From the NCBI GenBank assembly GCA_039809865.1, contig JBDHVW010000002.1, forward strand, positions 62,001-126,000: 64,000 nt of DNA. Direction: 5' to 3'. The notes under the pieces were generated by a model. It did no database searches, had not been told where the DNA came from, and saw nothing but the letters and a program-made list of their open reading frames with translations. Positions 35,650 through 45,841 of the stretch are shown piece by piece. Source of the DNA: QWHO01 sp039809865. GTDB taxonomy: Bacteria; Vulcanimicrobiota; Xenobia; Xenobiales; QWHO01. The translations under genes and the position numbers were made by a program. The number at the start of each line of letters is the position of its first letter. Within the stretch, counting starts at the first letter, position 1.

Positions 35650-36396
35650 ATGAAGAACTCACTCCTTATCGCCCTGATGGGCTTCACGCTGTTCGTGGCC
35701 GGCTGCGGCCAGCCGCCGAGCGGCGGAACCACCGCGGGGACGACGACCGGCACCACGACCACTACCACGACCAGCAGCACCACGCCCAGCGCGACCCCGT
35801 CCGATACGACGGCTGCGCCCGCCGGCGAGGTTGTTACCCTGACCGAGGTCAACATCCAGTACACCGTTCCGCCCGGATGGAAGAAAGTGCAGCCCGACGG
35901 CAAGCTCCTTTCCAGCCCGAACGATGATCTGGCGATCGTTTTCCTCCCGACCGAGGGAGAGAACGTCGACGCCGTGCTGAAGGGCATTGGCGAAGAGCTC
36001 GGCAAGACGCTGCAGAAGGTGGAAGTCAAGGACCAGAAGTCCGAGAAGAACGCCAACGGCCTGGAAGTGCACGAAGTCAACGGCACCGCCGAAGACAAGG
36101 GCAAGCCGGTCGCCTGGAGCGTTTACGTGGCCCAGGTCGAGGGCAGCAAGCCGCTGGTCGTGCTCGAGTACGGCGCTGCTGATGCCTACGAGAAGAACAA
36201 GGACAGCTACCAGGCTCTGGACGACAGCTTCAAGCCCGTCGAGGGTGGCGCGGCCACCACGGGTGGCGCCGCCACCGGTGGCAGCGAGCCCGGCGATGCT
36301 TCGCCCGACGCGACGGATGCTTCGCCCGACGCGACGGATGCTTCGCCCGACGGCGACGCCAGCGCCAGCCCCGACAGCAGCGACACCGACCAGTAA
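35650..36396 (+). CDS. Lipoprotein with low-complexity linkers
   Basis: This encodes 248 residues. The signal MKNSLLIALMGFTLFVAGC is a good lipobox (FVAGC). A Thr/Ser/Pro-rich tether follows (to about residue 55), then a compact domain (about 58-195: ITVPPGWKKV-like IQYTVPPGWKKVQPDG, DLAIVFLPTEGENVDAV, WSVYVAQVEGSKPLVVLEYG) resembling PsbP/DUF1795-type folds found in small lipoproteins. The C-terminus is an Asp/Ser/Pro tail built from tandem repeats. It should be anchored in a membrane with an extended tail. Function unknown. A strong terminator follows. Confidence 0.75.
   Translation: MKNSLLIALMGFTLFVAGCGQPPSGGTTAGTTTGTTTTTTTSSTTPSATPSDTTAAPAGEVVTLTEVNIQYTVPPGWKKVQPDGKLLSSPNDDLAIVFLPTEGENVDAVLKGIGEELGKTLQKVEVKDQKSEKNANGLEVHEVNGTAEDKGKPVAWSVYVAQVEGSKPLVVLEYGAADAYEKNKDSYQALDDSFKPVEGGAATTGGAATGGSEPGDASPDATDASPDATDASPDGDASASPDSSDTDQ
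36295..36355 (+). repeat. 21-bp tandem repeats encoding DASPDAT units
   Basis: Nearly identical 21-bp units (GATGCTTCGCCCGACGCGAC core) repeat two full times plus a partial copy. They encode consecutive DASPDAT heptapeptides in the C-terminal tail of the lipoprotein. The copies are almost free of mutation, so they are recent and prone to slippage. Confidence 0.85.
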
Positions 36397-36415
36397 GCCC
36401 GGTCCGCCTGCAAAG

Positions 36416-36448
36416 AGAGCCCGCCGACAAGGCGGGCTCTTTTTTTTT
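36416..36448 (+). terminator. Intrinsic terminator
   Basis: AGAGCCCGCC (36416-36425) pairs with GGCGGGCTCT (36431-36440) around the loop GACAA, followed by nine T residues to 36448. It ends the lipoprotein transcript. Confidence 0.92.
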
Positions 36449-36547
36449 GTGCGCCATGGAGGATTACCTCACAGCCATCGATGCCATGGCCAGTTCGTGA
36501 TGCGGCCGTTGTGCAGGGCGCGCGGCCGGGGTGGTGAAACCGCGCTG

Positions 36548-37852
36548 ATGCTGGAATCGGCTGGCGTCATCCCGGTACGGGGCGGAAAGGTCTTCTTGCT
36601 CGAGCGCAGTCCGCGCCTGCGCTTTCTACCGGGCTTCCACGCCTTCCCGGGGGGGGCGCTCGAACCGGAGGATCGCGCGCGCGCGGTCACGGGGGCGGAC
36701 GATCCGGCCCTGGCGGCCTGCGCGGCCCGCGAGCTTTTGGAAGAGGTCGGACTGACCCCGGACGGCCGGCCGCTCTCAGAGCCGCTCGACGCCAGCCGCC
36801 TGCTCAAAGCCGGCGTGCGCATCACGCCGCCCTATACGCCGCGCCGCTTCCGCACACAGTTCTACCTGTTGGAGCTCGGCCCGGCCGAAGAGCCGCTGGT
36901 GCAGACCGGCGAGGCGGTCGGGGGGCGCTGGTGGGGCGTCCAGGAAGCCCTGGAGGCCTGGGAGGCGGGCTCGATCTTCCTGGTGGCCCCGACCCTCTCG
37001 ACCCTGTGGGCCCTGCAAGAGCACGAGCCCGTCGAAGCGGCTCGAGTCCTGGAGGCGATGCCCCACGGCACGGGCATTCCCGGTCACACGGTGCCCTTGA
37101 GCCCGCTCCTGCGCTGCCTCACTCAGGAAAGCTCGACTCTGCCCCCGGCCCGGGTCACCCTGACTTGCCTGGCCGGGCCGCTGCTGGTCGACCCGGGCTC
37201 CGCCGTCCCGTCCGAGCTGGAGCGGCTGCGCGACTCCCTGACGCCCGACATTCGAGAGTGCCTCCTGACGCACCACCATCCGGATCACGTGGCCGGGGCC
37301 GAGGTGGTGCGCTCCTGGGGCCTCCCGCTGGCCGCTCACCCCCTGACGGCCGAGCGCCTGCCTTTCGCGGTCGATCGCCTGGTCGACGACGGCGAGCGCT
37401 GGGGCGACTGGCAGGCTCTGCACACGCCGGGCCACGCACCGGGGCACCTGTGCCTGTGGCACGCCTCCCAGCGGCTCTTGCTGGCCGGAGATTTGACCGC
37501 CGGGTGGGGGACGATCCTGGTCGACCCTTCCGAAGGCGGCGACATGAGCGTCTATCTCGAGAGCCTCCGCCGCGTCCAGGCCCTGGAGCCTCGTCTGGTC
37601 GTCAGCGCTCACGGTCCTCCTTACGGGCCCGGCTCGGACCTGCCCGGGCAGTTGCTCGACCACCGTTTGAAGCGCGAGGCCCGCGTGGTCGAAGCCTTGC
37701 CCGGCAGCGAGGCGGAGCTGCTGGCACGGGTCTACGACGATGTCGATCCGCGCGCCCTGCCGCTGGCCGAGCGCTCGCTGCGCGCGCACCTGCTGAAGCT
37801 CGAGCGCGAGGGGCGCGCCGCGCCTCAGGGAGCCACCTGGATCCCGAACTGA
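36548..37852 (+). CDS. Nudix hydrolase fused to metallo-beta-lactamase-fold hydrolase
   Basis: This encodes 434 residues from ATG 36548; an alternative in-frame ATG at 36500 adds 16 residues. The N-terminal half is a Nudix domain: GGALEPEDRAR, then CAARELLEEVGLTP, the REx2EExG box, with an insertion inside the loop. The C-terminal half from about residue 205 is an MBL hydrolase: LLTHHHPDHVAGAEV supplies zinc ligands, then LHTPGHAPGHL and LLAGDLTAGWG, and a winged-helix-like end as in LACTB2-type proteins. Nudix enzymes cleave nucleoside diphosphate derivatives (for example CoA). The MBL half may act on RNA or thioesters. Substrate unknown. Confidence 0.82.
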   Translation: MLESAGVIPVRGGKVFLLERSPRLRFLPGFHAFPGGALEPEDRARAVTGADDPALAACAARELLEEVGLTPDGRPLSEPLDASRLLKAGVRITPPYTPRRFRTQFYLLELGPAEEPLVQTGEAVGGRWWGVQEALEAWEAGSIFLVAPTLSTLWALQEHEPVEAARVLEAMPHGTGIPGHTVPLSPLLRCLTQESSTLPPARVTLTCLAGPLLVDPGSAVPSELERLRDSLTPDIRECLLTHHHPDHVAGAEVVRSWGLPLAAHPLTAERLPFAVDRLVDDGERWGDWQALHTPGHAPGHLCLWHASQRLLLAGDLTAGWGTILVDPSEGGDMSVYLESLRRVQALEPRLVVSAHGPPYGPGSDLPGQLLDHRLKREARVVEALPGSEAELLARVYDDVDPRALPLAERSLRAHLLKLEREGRAAPQGATWIPN

Positions 37853-37860
37853 AACACACG

Positions 37861-37881
37861 TTCGTTTCCCGGGGAAACGAA
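37861..37881. repeat. Palindromic element, copy 2
   Basis: TTCGTTTCCC (37861-37870) and GGGAAACGAA (37872-37881) form a perfect 10-bp dyad centred on G37871. The central 17 bases are identical to copy 1 at 7576-7592, and a CGTTCG follows in both at similar distance. It lies between the convergent Nudix-MBL and molybdenum-enzyme genes, so a role as a promoter operator is unlikely here. Confidence 0.7.
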
Positions 37882-37895
37882 AAGTCGTTCGACAG

Positions 37896-40529
<2,634 letters not shown>

Positions 40530-40566
40530 GGCAAGACCTTGTTCGCTGACCGCGAAAAGGCTCCCT

Positions 40567-41106
40567 ATGCGATTTCTGGTGCTTTTACTCGTGCTCCTGG
40601 CCCGCGTTCAGGCCGCCCCCGTGCAGCCGCTGGACAGCGAACAAGACCTCCGTCAGGCCTTCGAGAGCCTCAAAGGTCATCCGCGCTTGATTTTGTTCGT
40701 CTCCCCGGGCTGCAAGGGCTGCTTCTGGGCCACCCGTTTCGTGGAGCGGAACGCGCTGACCGAGCATCCGGAACGCGATCTTCGCCTGATGATCGTCTGG
40801 GTGCCCGTCTTCCCCCTCGACGATGAGACGCGCGCCAACAACGCCGCAATCCAGAGCCAGGATCCGCGCGTCAGCGCTTACTACGACCGGCACGCCACCG
40901 CCAGCCGCTGGTTCTACCAGCACGTCATCAAGGACTGGCCCGGGCTCAATGAAAAACCCGCCTTTCGGCGGGAGAAAGCCTGGGATTCGTTCTTCCTCTA
41001 TGGCGCCGACGCCACCTGGGAAGACCTGAACAAGGGCCTGGGCGGCGCGACCATCCAGCTCGAGCGCCAGAAGCTGCTCGACGGACTGGCCGAGCTTTAC
41101 CGCTGA
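40567..41106 (+). CDS. Secreted thioredoxin-like protein with CxxC motif
   Basis: This encodes 179 residues from ATG 40567, with AAAGG seven bases upstream. MRFLVLLLVLLARVQAAPV is a signal peptide. The thioredoxin-like core has RLILFVSPGCKGCFWATRF, where CKGC takes the redox CxxC place, followed by LRLMIVWVPVFPLDDETR. The second half (YYDRHATASRWFYQHVI, KAWDSFFLYGADATWED) fits a family of redox proteins that monitor oxidant or mercury-like stress, but assignment is loose. It is divergent from the molybdenum enzyme by 37 bases and overlaps the convergent subtilase end by 10. Confidence 0.7.
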   Translation: MRFLVLLLVLLARVQAAPVQPLDSEQDLRQAFESLKGHPRLILFVSPGCKGCFWATRFVERNALTEHPERDLRLMIVWVPVFPLDDETRANNAAIQSQDPRVSAYYDRHATASRWFYQHVIKDWPGLNEKPAFRREKAWDSFFLYGADATWEDLNKGLGGATIQLERQKLLDGLAELYR

Positions 41107-42797
41107 GCCAGCTGCTGGGCGACCTGAACGGCCTTCTGGGCGTTCATCACGCCCGCGCCCTGGTCGGTGGCCCGCACGCCCGGCAGCCGATCGGAGGTCT
41201 TCATCAGAACCTGCTTGACCTGATCCGGAGTGAGGTTCGGGTTGGCTTCCAGGATGGCGGCGCAGACGCCGGCCACGATGGGGGAGGCCATCGAGGTGCC
41301 GTCCATGGCGATGTAGGCGGCCCCGCCGTCGTTGCGGCCGGAGGTCTCGTGGGTCTGCATGCCCTCGAGCATGTGCTCGCGGAGGTCTTCCGGGTGCACC
41401 TGCATCAGCTCCGGGGGAGCCATGCCGGCGCGCACCAGCTTGTAGGCCATCATCTGCAGCTGGCGCGGGGAGAGCGACTCGATCTCCTCGCGGATCTGCT
41501 TGATCTGCTCGTTCTGCTCTTCGATGATGCAACCGGGCGAGTTGGCGGCCATGATGTTGACGCCGGGCGCCAGGATGTCGGGCTTGATCTTGCCGTCGGG
41601 GGTCGGGCCGCGGCTCGAGAAATCGGCCACGCGGTCGTCGGAGCGATCGCGCGTGCCCTGGGTATCCAACGCGCCCACCGTGATGACGTTCTCGTTGATG
41701 GCCGGCGAATCGTCGATCGTACCCGGCTGGTTGCCGTCGTTGCCGGCCGCCACCACCACCGTGATGCCCGCCTGGACGGCCGTGTTGATGGCCGCGCCGA
41801 TGGGATCATACAGGGTGGAGGGTCCGAACCAGCTGCGCGAGTACTCCTGCAGCGGCAGGCCGAGCGAAAGGTTGGCCACCTTGATGTTGTACTTCTCTTT
41901 GTTCTCGACCATCCAGTTGATGCCGGCGGTCAGGTTCTCGACCACCTCGGACATGTCGCCCTCACCCTCGCCGTTGAGCACCTGGATGCCGACCAGGTTG
42001 GCGTCTGGGGCGGGGCCGCGGAACTTGCCGCCGGAGAGCTTGCCGCTGCCGGCCGCATCCGCGGCCACGTGGGTGCCGTGCCCCATCGCGTCGGGGTTGA
42101 AGCGCGCTTCACCGGTGGCGCTCACGAGCTTGAGCACGCGATCCCCGAAGTCGGGGTGCGGATAGAGGCCCGTGTCCAGGATGGCGATCGTGACGCCCTT
42201 GCCGGTGGTGGGCAGCGCGCCCGTGAACTCCGACGGTCCCTCGGCCTGGGGCGGACGGGCGCCGCCTTTCATGAAGGGCTGGAAGGGGCGGAAGCCGGGC
42301 TGCTCCTCGCGGTCGAAACCGCCACCCCAGCGGAAGCCTTCGGCCGCCGAGAAGCCTTCGGATTTCGTATAGTTGATGGGCTCGCTCATATCCACGTTGC
42401 CCTCTTTGGCGGCCAGGGCGGCTTCGCGAGCGTGCGACACGCCGCCCGGCTTGAGTAACCAGCCCGGAGCCAGCGGAGCGCTCGGGGCGGGACGCTGGGG
42501 GAACGCCTTCACCGACTTGTCCTCGACGATTTTGAACCCGGCCTGCTCCAGTTTGGCCTGGCCGGCCTCGTCGAGCTGAGCCTTGAGGGCGCCGGTGGCC
42601 GGAAGGTCTTTGGTCACCCGTCCGCCGAGCTCGCTCATCAGCTGGCGAGCCTTCTTGATCTCCGCGCGCGCCTCTTCGAGCGAGCGGGCGTTGGCCGGCA
42701 GCACCACGACGTCCTGCGGGCCGGCGGCCTCGGCCTTCGGGCGCGAGACGGGGGCCGCGGATTGCGGCAGGCTGCTGAGGCTGGAGATCGTGGACAT
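41097..42797 (-). CDS. Second subtilisin-family protease, AprX-like, with helical insert
   Basis: This encodes 566 residues. ATG 42797 has AAGGAGGG upstream. The triad is visible: Asp in IAILDTGLYPHPDFG, His in GHGTHVAADAAG, Asn in VVAAGNDG and Ser in MDGTSMASPIVAGV. Between APGVNIMAAN and the Ser motif lies a helical insert of about 70 residues (EEQNEQIKQIREEIESLSPR) that usual S8 proteases lack. The N-terminal 200 residues are a low-similarity propeptide-like region. As in the first subtilase, there is no signal peptide: the start is MSTISSLSSLPQSAAPVSRP. A long unrelated open frame continues upstream but has no support. Confidence 0.9.
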   Translation of the reverse strand: MSTISSLSSLPQSAAPVSRPKAEAAGPQDVVVLPANARSLEEARAEIKKARQLMSELGGRVTKDLPATGALKAQLDEAGQAKLEQAGFKIVEDKSVKAFPQRPAPSAPLAPGWLLKPGGVSHAREAALAAKEGNVDMSEPINYTKSEGFSAAEGFRWGGGFDREEQPGFRPFQPFMKGGARPPQAEGPSEFTGALPTTGKGVTIAILDTGLYPHPDFGDRVLKLVSATGEARFNPDAMGHGTHVAADAAGSGKLSGGKFRGPAPDANLVGIQVLNGEGEGDMSEVVENLTAGINWMVENKEKYNIKVANLSLGLPLQEYSRSWFGPSTLYDPIGAAINTAVQAGITVVVAAGNDGNQPGTIDDSPAINENVITVGALDTQGTRDRSDDRVADFSSRGPTPDGKIKPDILAPGVNIMAANSPGCIIEEQNEQIKQIREEIESLSPRQLQMMAYKLVRAGMAPPELMQVHPEDLREHMLEGMQTHETSGRNDGGAAYIAMDGTSMASPIVAGVCAAILEANPNLTPDQVKQVLMKTSDRLPGVRATDQGAGVMNAQKAVQVAQQLAQR

Positions 42798-42953
42798 CGA
42801 AACCCTCCTTGGCTTTGGCTCGCTTACGGCTCGCTGTGCGCTCCGCGTGCGAAAACACTTTTTGACTGCGGGCATTTTAAACGCGGACCGCCGGAACGTT
42901 GTTTCCCCGGTGTAAAGGCCTGTAACCGATGTGTGAATAACAAGACACAACCG

Positions 42954-43970
42954 ATGTGGGGAGAATTTTCGGAGGCCACCCTGAACACCCTGAGGGCCGT
43001 GCTGGATCGCTGCCATTATCGGCGCACGCAGCGCCTGGCCGCCTTCCGCACCCGCCGTGTCTACCCCCTGCGCGACCTGTGGCACGCCTGGAAGAAGCCC
43101 AGCCTGGGCGCGGTGAGCTATCCCGGAGCCCAGAAGCTCCCGTCCGATTTTCGCTTCTTCTTCTGTCACGAGCCGCTCCCCGAGGGTCTGCTGACCGCCG
43201 CCGAAAAGGCTGCCCTGGGGGAGATCCTCGGCCCCGAAGGGTGTCTGGTGCAGGTCGCCGCCGCCCGGGACCTCTACCTGATGAGCTCGGTGCCGCGACG
43301 CTCGCCCGGCGAGTTCGTCTACCTGGGCGACGACACCGGGATGCTGCTCGACTGGAACCGCGCGGCCCGGGGCCGCCGCGCCCTGGATATGGGGACCGGC
43401 TGCGGTGCCGTGGCACTGGACCTGGCGGATCGGTTCGAAAGCGTGCTGGGAGTGGATAACAATCCCACTGCCGTAGCCATGGCGAGGTCCAATGCTAGCT
43501 TGAATCGGCGTCCGGCCACTTTCGAGCCCTGTGATGTCTGGGAGGGGGTTTCGGGCCGATTCGACTGGATCACGGCCAATCTGCCGGCTCTCCCGATCGA
43601 TCTCACGCCCAACCTGAGCTTCGCCGCCGCGGGCAAGTACGACCCCACCGTTTTGACCCGCCGCTTCTTCGAGCGACTCTCGGAGTTCCTCGACGGCGAG
43701 TGCCGCATGCTGACGTTCTCTCCGGTGGACGAGCGCGGCGACCGGCTCTTTCGCGAGGCGGACGAGCGCCTGGGGAAGCTGTCCCTGGAGTACAGCATTC
43801 AAGACGAGATGCCGCTCAGCTCCCGCACGTTTCGCAAGCTGCGCCACGTCAAAGTGCGGGTCGTCAACGACGGCCTCGGCCGCAGGGTCCGGCAGGGGCC
43901 GCCCTTCTGGAGTCGGCTGGCCCTGCCGATTCTACCGGCCGGTGCCCCCCTGCAGAAGCAGAAAGTCTAG
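42954..43970 (+). CDS. Class I SAM-dependent methyltransferase
   Basis: This encodes 338 residues from ATG 42954. The N-terminal helical region (RRTQRLAAFRTRRVYPLRDLWHAW) precedes a Rossmann methyltransferase with motif I in ALDMGTGCGAVALDLA and motif II in VLGVDNNPTAVAMARSNASL. The place of the NPPY motif of HemK/RlmF-like enzymes reads ITANLPALPID, so base or Gln methylation by the NPPY mechanism is doubtful. C-terminal strands (YSIQDEMPLSS, LRHVKVRVVNDG) complete the fold. Substrate unknown. Its stop interleaves with the next gene in CTAG. Confidence 0.8.
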   Translation: MWGEFSEATLNTLRAVLDRCHYRRTQRLAAFRTRRVYPLRDLWHAWKKPSLGAVSYPGAQKLPSDFRFFFCHEPLPEGLLTAAEKAALGEILGPEGCLVQVAAARDLYLMSSVPRRSPGEFVYLGDDTGMLLDWNRAARGRRALDMGTGCGAVALDLADRFESVLGVDNNPTAVAMARSNASLNRRPATFEPCDVWEGVSGRFDWITANLPALPIDLTPNLSFAAAGKYDPTVLTRRFFERLSEFLDGECRMLTFSPVDERGDRLFREADERLGKLSLEYSIQDEMPLSSRTFRKLRHVKVRVVNDGLGRRVRQGPPFWSRLALPILPAGAPLQKQKV

Positions 43971-44218
43971 TCGCGCGTCAGGGTCCACTTCTCCTTGCCG
44001 ACCCAGCCCACGAGCGTCCCGTTTTCGCCCCGCTGAAAGCGCACTTTCTGCTCTGAGGACGCAGCTCCCCAGATCCAGGTGCCGCGCAGGTCGGCGCCCA
44101 GCCGCACGACCGGACCGTGGCGAAACACGATGACCAGCTCCTCGCCCTGCAGCTTGGCCCGAGCCTGCTGGCACTGACTGGGAAGCTCGAGCGTCCAGGC
44201 CCCCTCGAGGTCTTTCAT
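43967..44218 (-). CDS. Small beta-rich protein, third gene of coupled cassette
   Basis: This encodes 83 residues starting in an ATGA overlap with the preceding gene. It is predicted all-beta (ELVIVFRHGPVVRLGAD, GTLVGWVGKEKWTLTRD) with several Trp residues. No signal peptide, motif or known family is seen. Coupling implies it acts with the 243-aa and 88-aa proteins. The stop is part of CTAG at 43967-43970, shared with the methyltransferase gene. Confidence 0.55.
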   Translation of the reverse strand: MKDLEGAWTLELPSQCQQARAKLQGEELVIVFRHGPVVRLGADLRGTWIWGAASSEQKVRFQRGENGTLVGWVGKEKWTLTRD

Positions 44219-44946
44219 GCTTCCGCCACGGGACGGTAGCGCTCGCGCTCCATCCCAAAGGTCCAGGCCACCGCCTCGGCGCAGCTGCGCACCGTGGGGG
44301 GCACCCGGAGGTAGTGTAACGCGCGCGTCGAGGTGCAGGTGACCTCGACCACGACCATCGGTTCCGAATCTCCAACGTCCATAGACAGTAACCTTCGCGG
44401 TCCACCCGCCGCATCCCGGTCCAGGTCGAGAACCGCGGACCAGCCGGTCTCCAGGGCGCGCCGCACGCCCATGCGCTGCAGCAGAGCCCGCCGGGCCGGC
44501 AGGGAGGCCACCCCCGCCAGATCCCGCACGGTTTTGCGTTGGGGGGCCAGAACCCAGGTCGGGTCGACCCGCTCGCCGCGCACCCAGTATTCGTTGGCGC
44601 GCGCCGGGCCGTACAGGCAATGAAGGCGCCCCTGCTCGTCGCGTTCTTCCCGCCCGGGCCCCACCGAAAGCGCCAGGCGCACGAAGCTCAAAGGCAGCGG
44701 CAGCCCCTGGAGCAGCCCTTCCAGGGCCATGAGGCGGCGCACCAGCCGGTGCCCTCCCTCGGCTTCGCGCAAGGCCGTGACGGCGGGCTCCAGCTCTTCG
44801 AGCCGGGCCAGCCAGGCCCAGGCGCGGGCCGCGCGCGGCAACTCTCCCAGGTCGTCATAGGCCTCCTCGGCGGCCCTCAAGAACTTCTCGCGGGCGCGCG
44901 GCAGTCGGAGGATCGGCAGCTCTCCCAACTCGTCTTGCCAGCTCAC
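44215..44946 (-). CDS. DUF6745-like protein, coupled cassette
   Basis: I place the start at GTG 44946, which overlaps the TGA of the 88-aa gene (GTGA), giving 243 residues. The C-terminus VTCTSTRALHYLRVPPTVRSCAEAVAWTFG (as ALHYLRVPPTVRS and AEAVAWTFGMERERYRPV) resembles, from memory, the conserved end of DUF6745 proteins; this needs a profile search. The middle repeats of Leu/Arg/Glu are helical and a conserved-looking GRLHCLYGPARANEYWVRG lies near 115-135. No enzyme motif is seen. It is the middle gene of a three-gene coupled cassette. Confidence 0.5.
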   Translation of the reverse strand: MSWQDELGELPILRLPRAREKFLRAAEEAYDDLGELPRAARAWAWLARLEELEPAVTALREAEGGHRLVRRLMALEGLLQGLPLPLSFVRLALSVGPGREERDEQGRLHCLYGPARANEYWVRGERVDPTWVLAPQRKTVRDLAGVASLPARRALLQRMGVRRALETGWSAVLDLDRDAAGGPRRLLSMDVGDSEPMVVVEVTCTSTRALHYLRVPPTVRSCAEAVAWTFGMERERYRPVAEA

Positions 44947-45209
44947 GGCTCGTATTGCCTCTGGCGGATGACGCGAAACGTGCCCGCCGGCAGGGCCAGT
45001 CGGGCGTGCTCGGGATGCCACACCCAGGTGGGCTGCTCGGTCGCGACATAGAGGAAATTGCCCGAGAGGTAGAGGTTGCCGGGGCCATCCAGCAGGTGCA
45101 GGTGATCGGAGCCCTGACCGCCGGCCAGAATCGGACCTGGATGGGGCTGCGAGGCTGGCGGAAGTCGGTCCTCCGCGCAAAAGAGCAGATCGCCCTGGCG
45201 AAATTGCAA
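44943..45209 (-). CDS. 88-aa protein, first gene of coupled cassette
   Basis: Starts at TTG 45209, strongly supported by AGGAGGAC at 45217-45224 eight bases upstream. The protein (MQFRQGDLLFCAEDRLPP) is beta-rich with HLHLLDGPGNLYLSGNFLYV and ends GTFRVIRQRQYEP, a short tail that I associate with a small partner found beside DUF6745-like genes. It has one Cys, no signal peptide and no known catalytic motif. TGA overlaps the next start. Confidence 0.6.
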   Translation of the reverse strand: MQFRQGDLLFCAEDRLPPASQPHPGPILAGGQGSDHLHLLDGPGNLYLSGNFLYVATEQPTWVWHPEHARLALPAGTFRVIRQRQYEP

Positions 45210-45298
45210 GAAAAAGTCCTCCTGATCAAGAGCAAACGAAGGAGGGGGAAGCCCAGCTCATTGTAGCGCGGGCGTGTTAAATCGCCGTTACGAACTTG

Positions 45299-45841
45299 TT
45301 ACTTGCTTGGTGCGCGCCGAGCGGCGGGTTTCTTCTTCTTGTTGGGATCGGCGACGACGGGCGGTTTGTCGCCTTTCCAGTTACGCAGCAGGTTGCGGAT
45401 CTTATGAATCGGCGTGGTGACGCCAAAGTCGGTCATCCAGTCGATGATGTTGCCCCCGTGGGGCACGCGCATGGATTTGCCCTGCATGTCGGCCGAGATC
45501 ACGCGGCCTACCAGGGCGTTGGCGGGCAGCCGCTCGACGCGCTTGCCCTTCTCGCGCACCACCACGATGAAGTCGTGCTCCATGATGACCTCGACCCGTA
45601 AGAAGCGCCGCAGCGCCAGCTCTTGCTCGAGCTTGACGTACACGATCGTTCCGAACTTGACTTTGTGGAACGTGATCGCCTCGATCTCGATGGTCGCCCC
45701 CGCGGGAATGGCCGAGGGGAGGGCGCTGTTGCGCAACCGGATGCGCTGCACCCTGTCATTGATCTGGGTGTTGGCGGAGATGGAGGCCTTGTGCAGATCT
45801 CCCGCCACCCGGTCGCTAAAGCCGCGATACTTATCCGACAC
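45299..45841 (-). CDS. Degenerate S24/S26 peptidase-like protein
   Basis: This encodes 180 residues from GTG 45841, with GGGGAGG six bases upstream, inside the last 11 bases of the oligopeptidase gene. The segment NSALPSAIPAGATIEIEA, VKFGTIVYVKLEQELALRRFLRV and NALVGRVISAD matches the beta-barrel of S24/S26 signal-peptidase/LexA-like domains. A Ser stands near the position of the nucleophile (SALP in place of SMxP), but the general-base Lys appears replaced by Arg in RRFLRV. No membrane anchor exists and the tail is Lys-rich (DPNKKKKPAARR). It is possibly inactive. Function unknown. Confidence 0.55.
   Translation of the reverse strand: MSDKYRGFSDRVAGDLHKASISANTQINDRVQRIRLRNSALPSAIPAGATIEIEAITFHKVKFGTIVYVKLEQELALRRFLRVEVIMEHDFIVVVREKGKRVERLPANALVGRVISADMQGKSMRVPHGGNIIDWMTDFGVTTPIHKIRNLLRNWKGDKPPVVADPNKKKKPAARRAPSK

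Noticed and set aside
37863..37879. Palindrome taken as a parS site
   Set aside because: parS has GTTTC and GAAAC separated by four bases; here five separate them and flanks differ. Kept as an unknown repeat.
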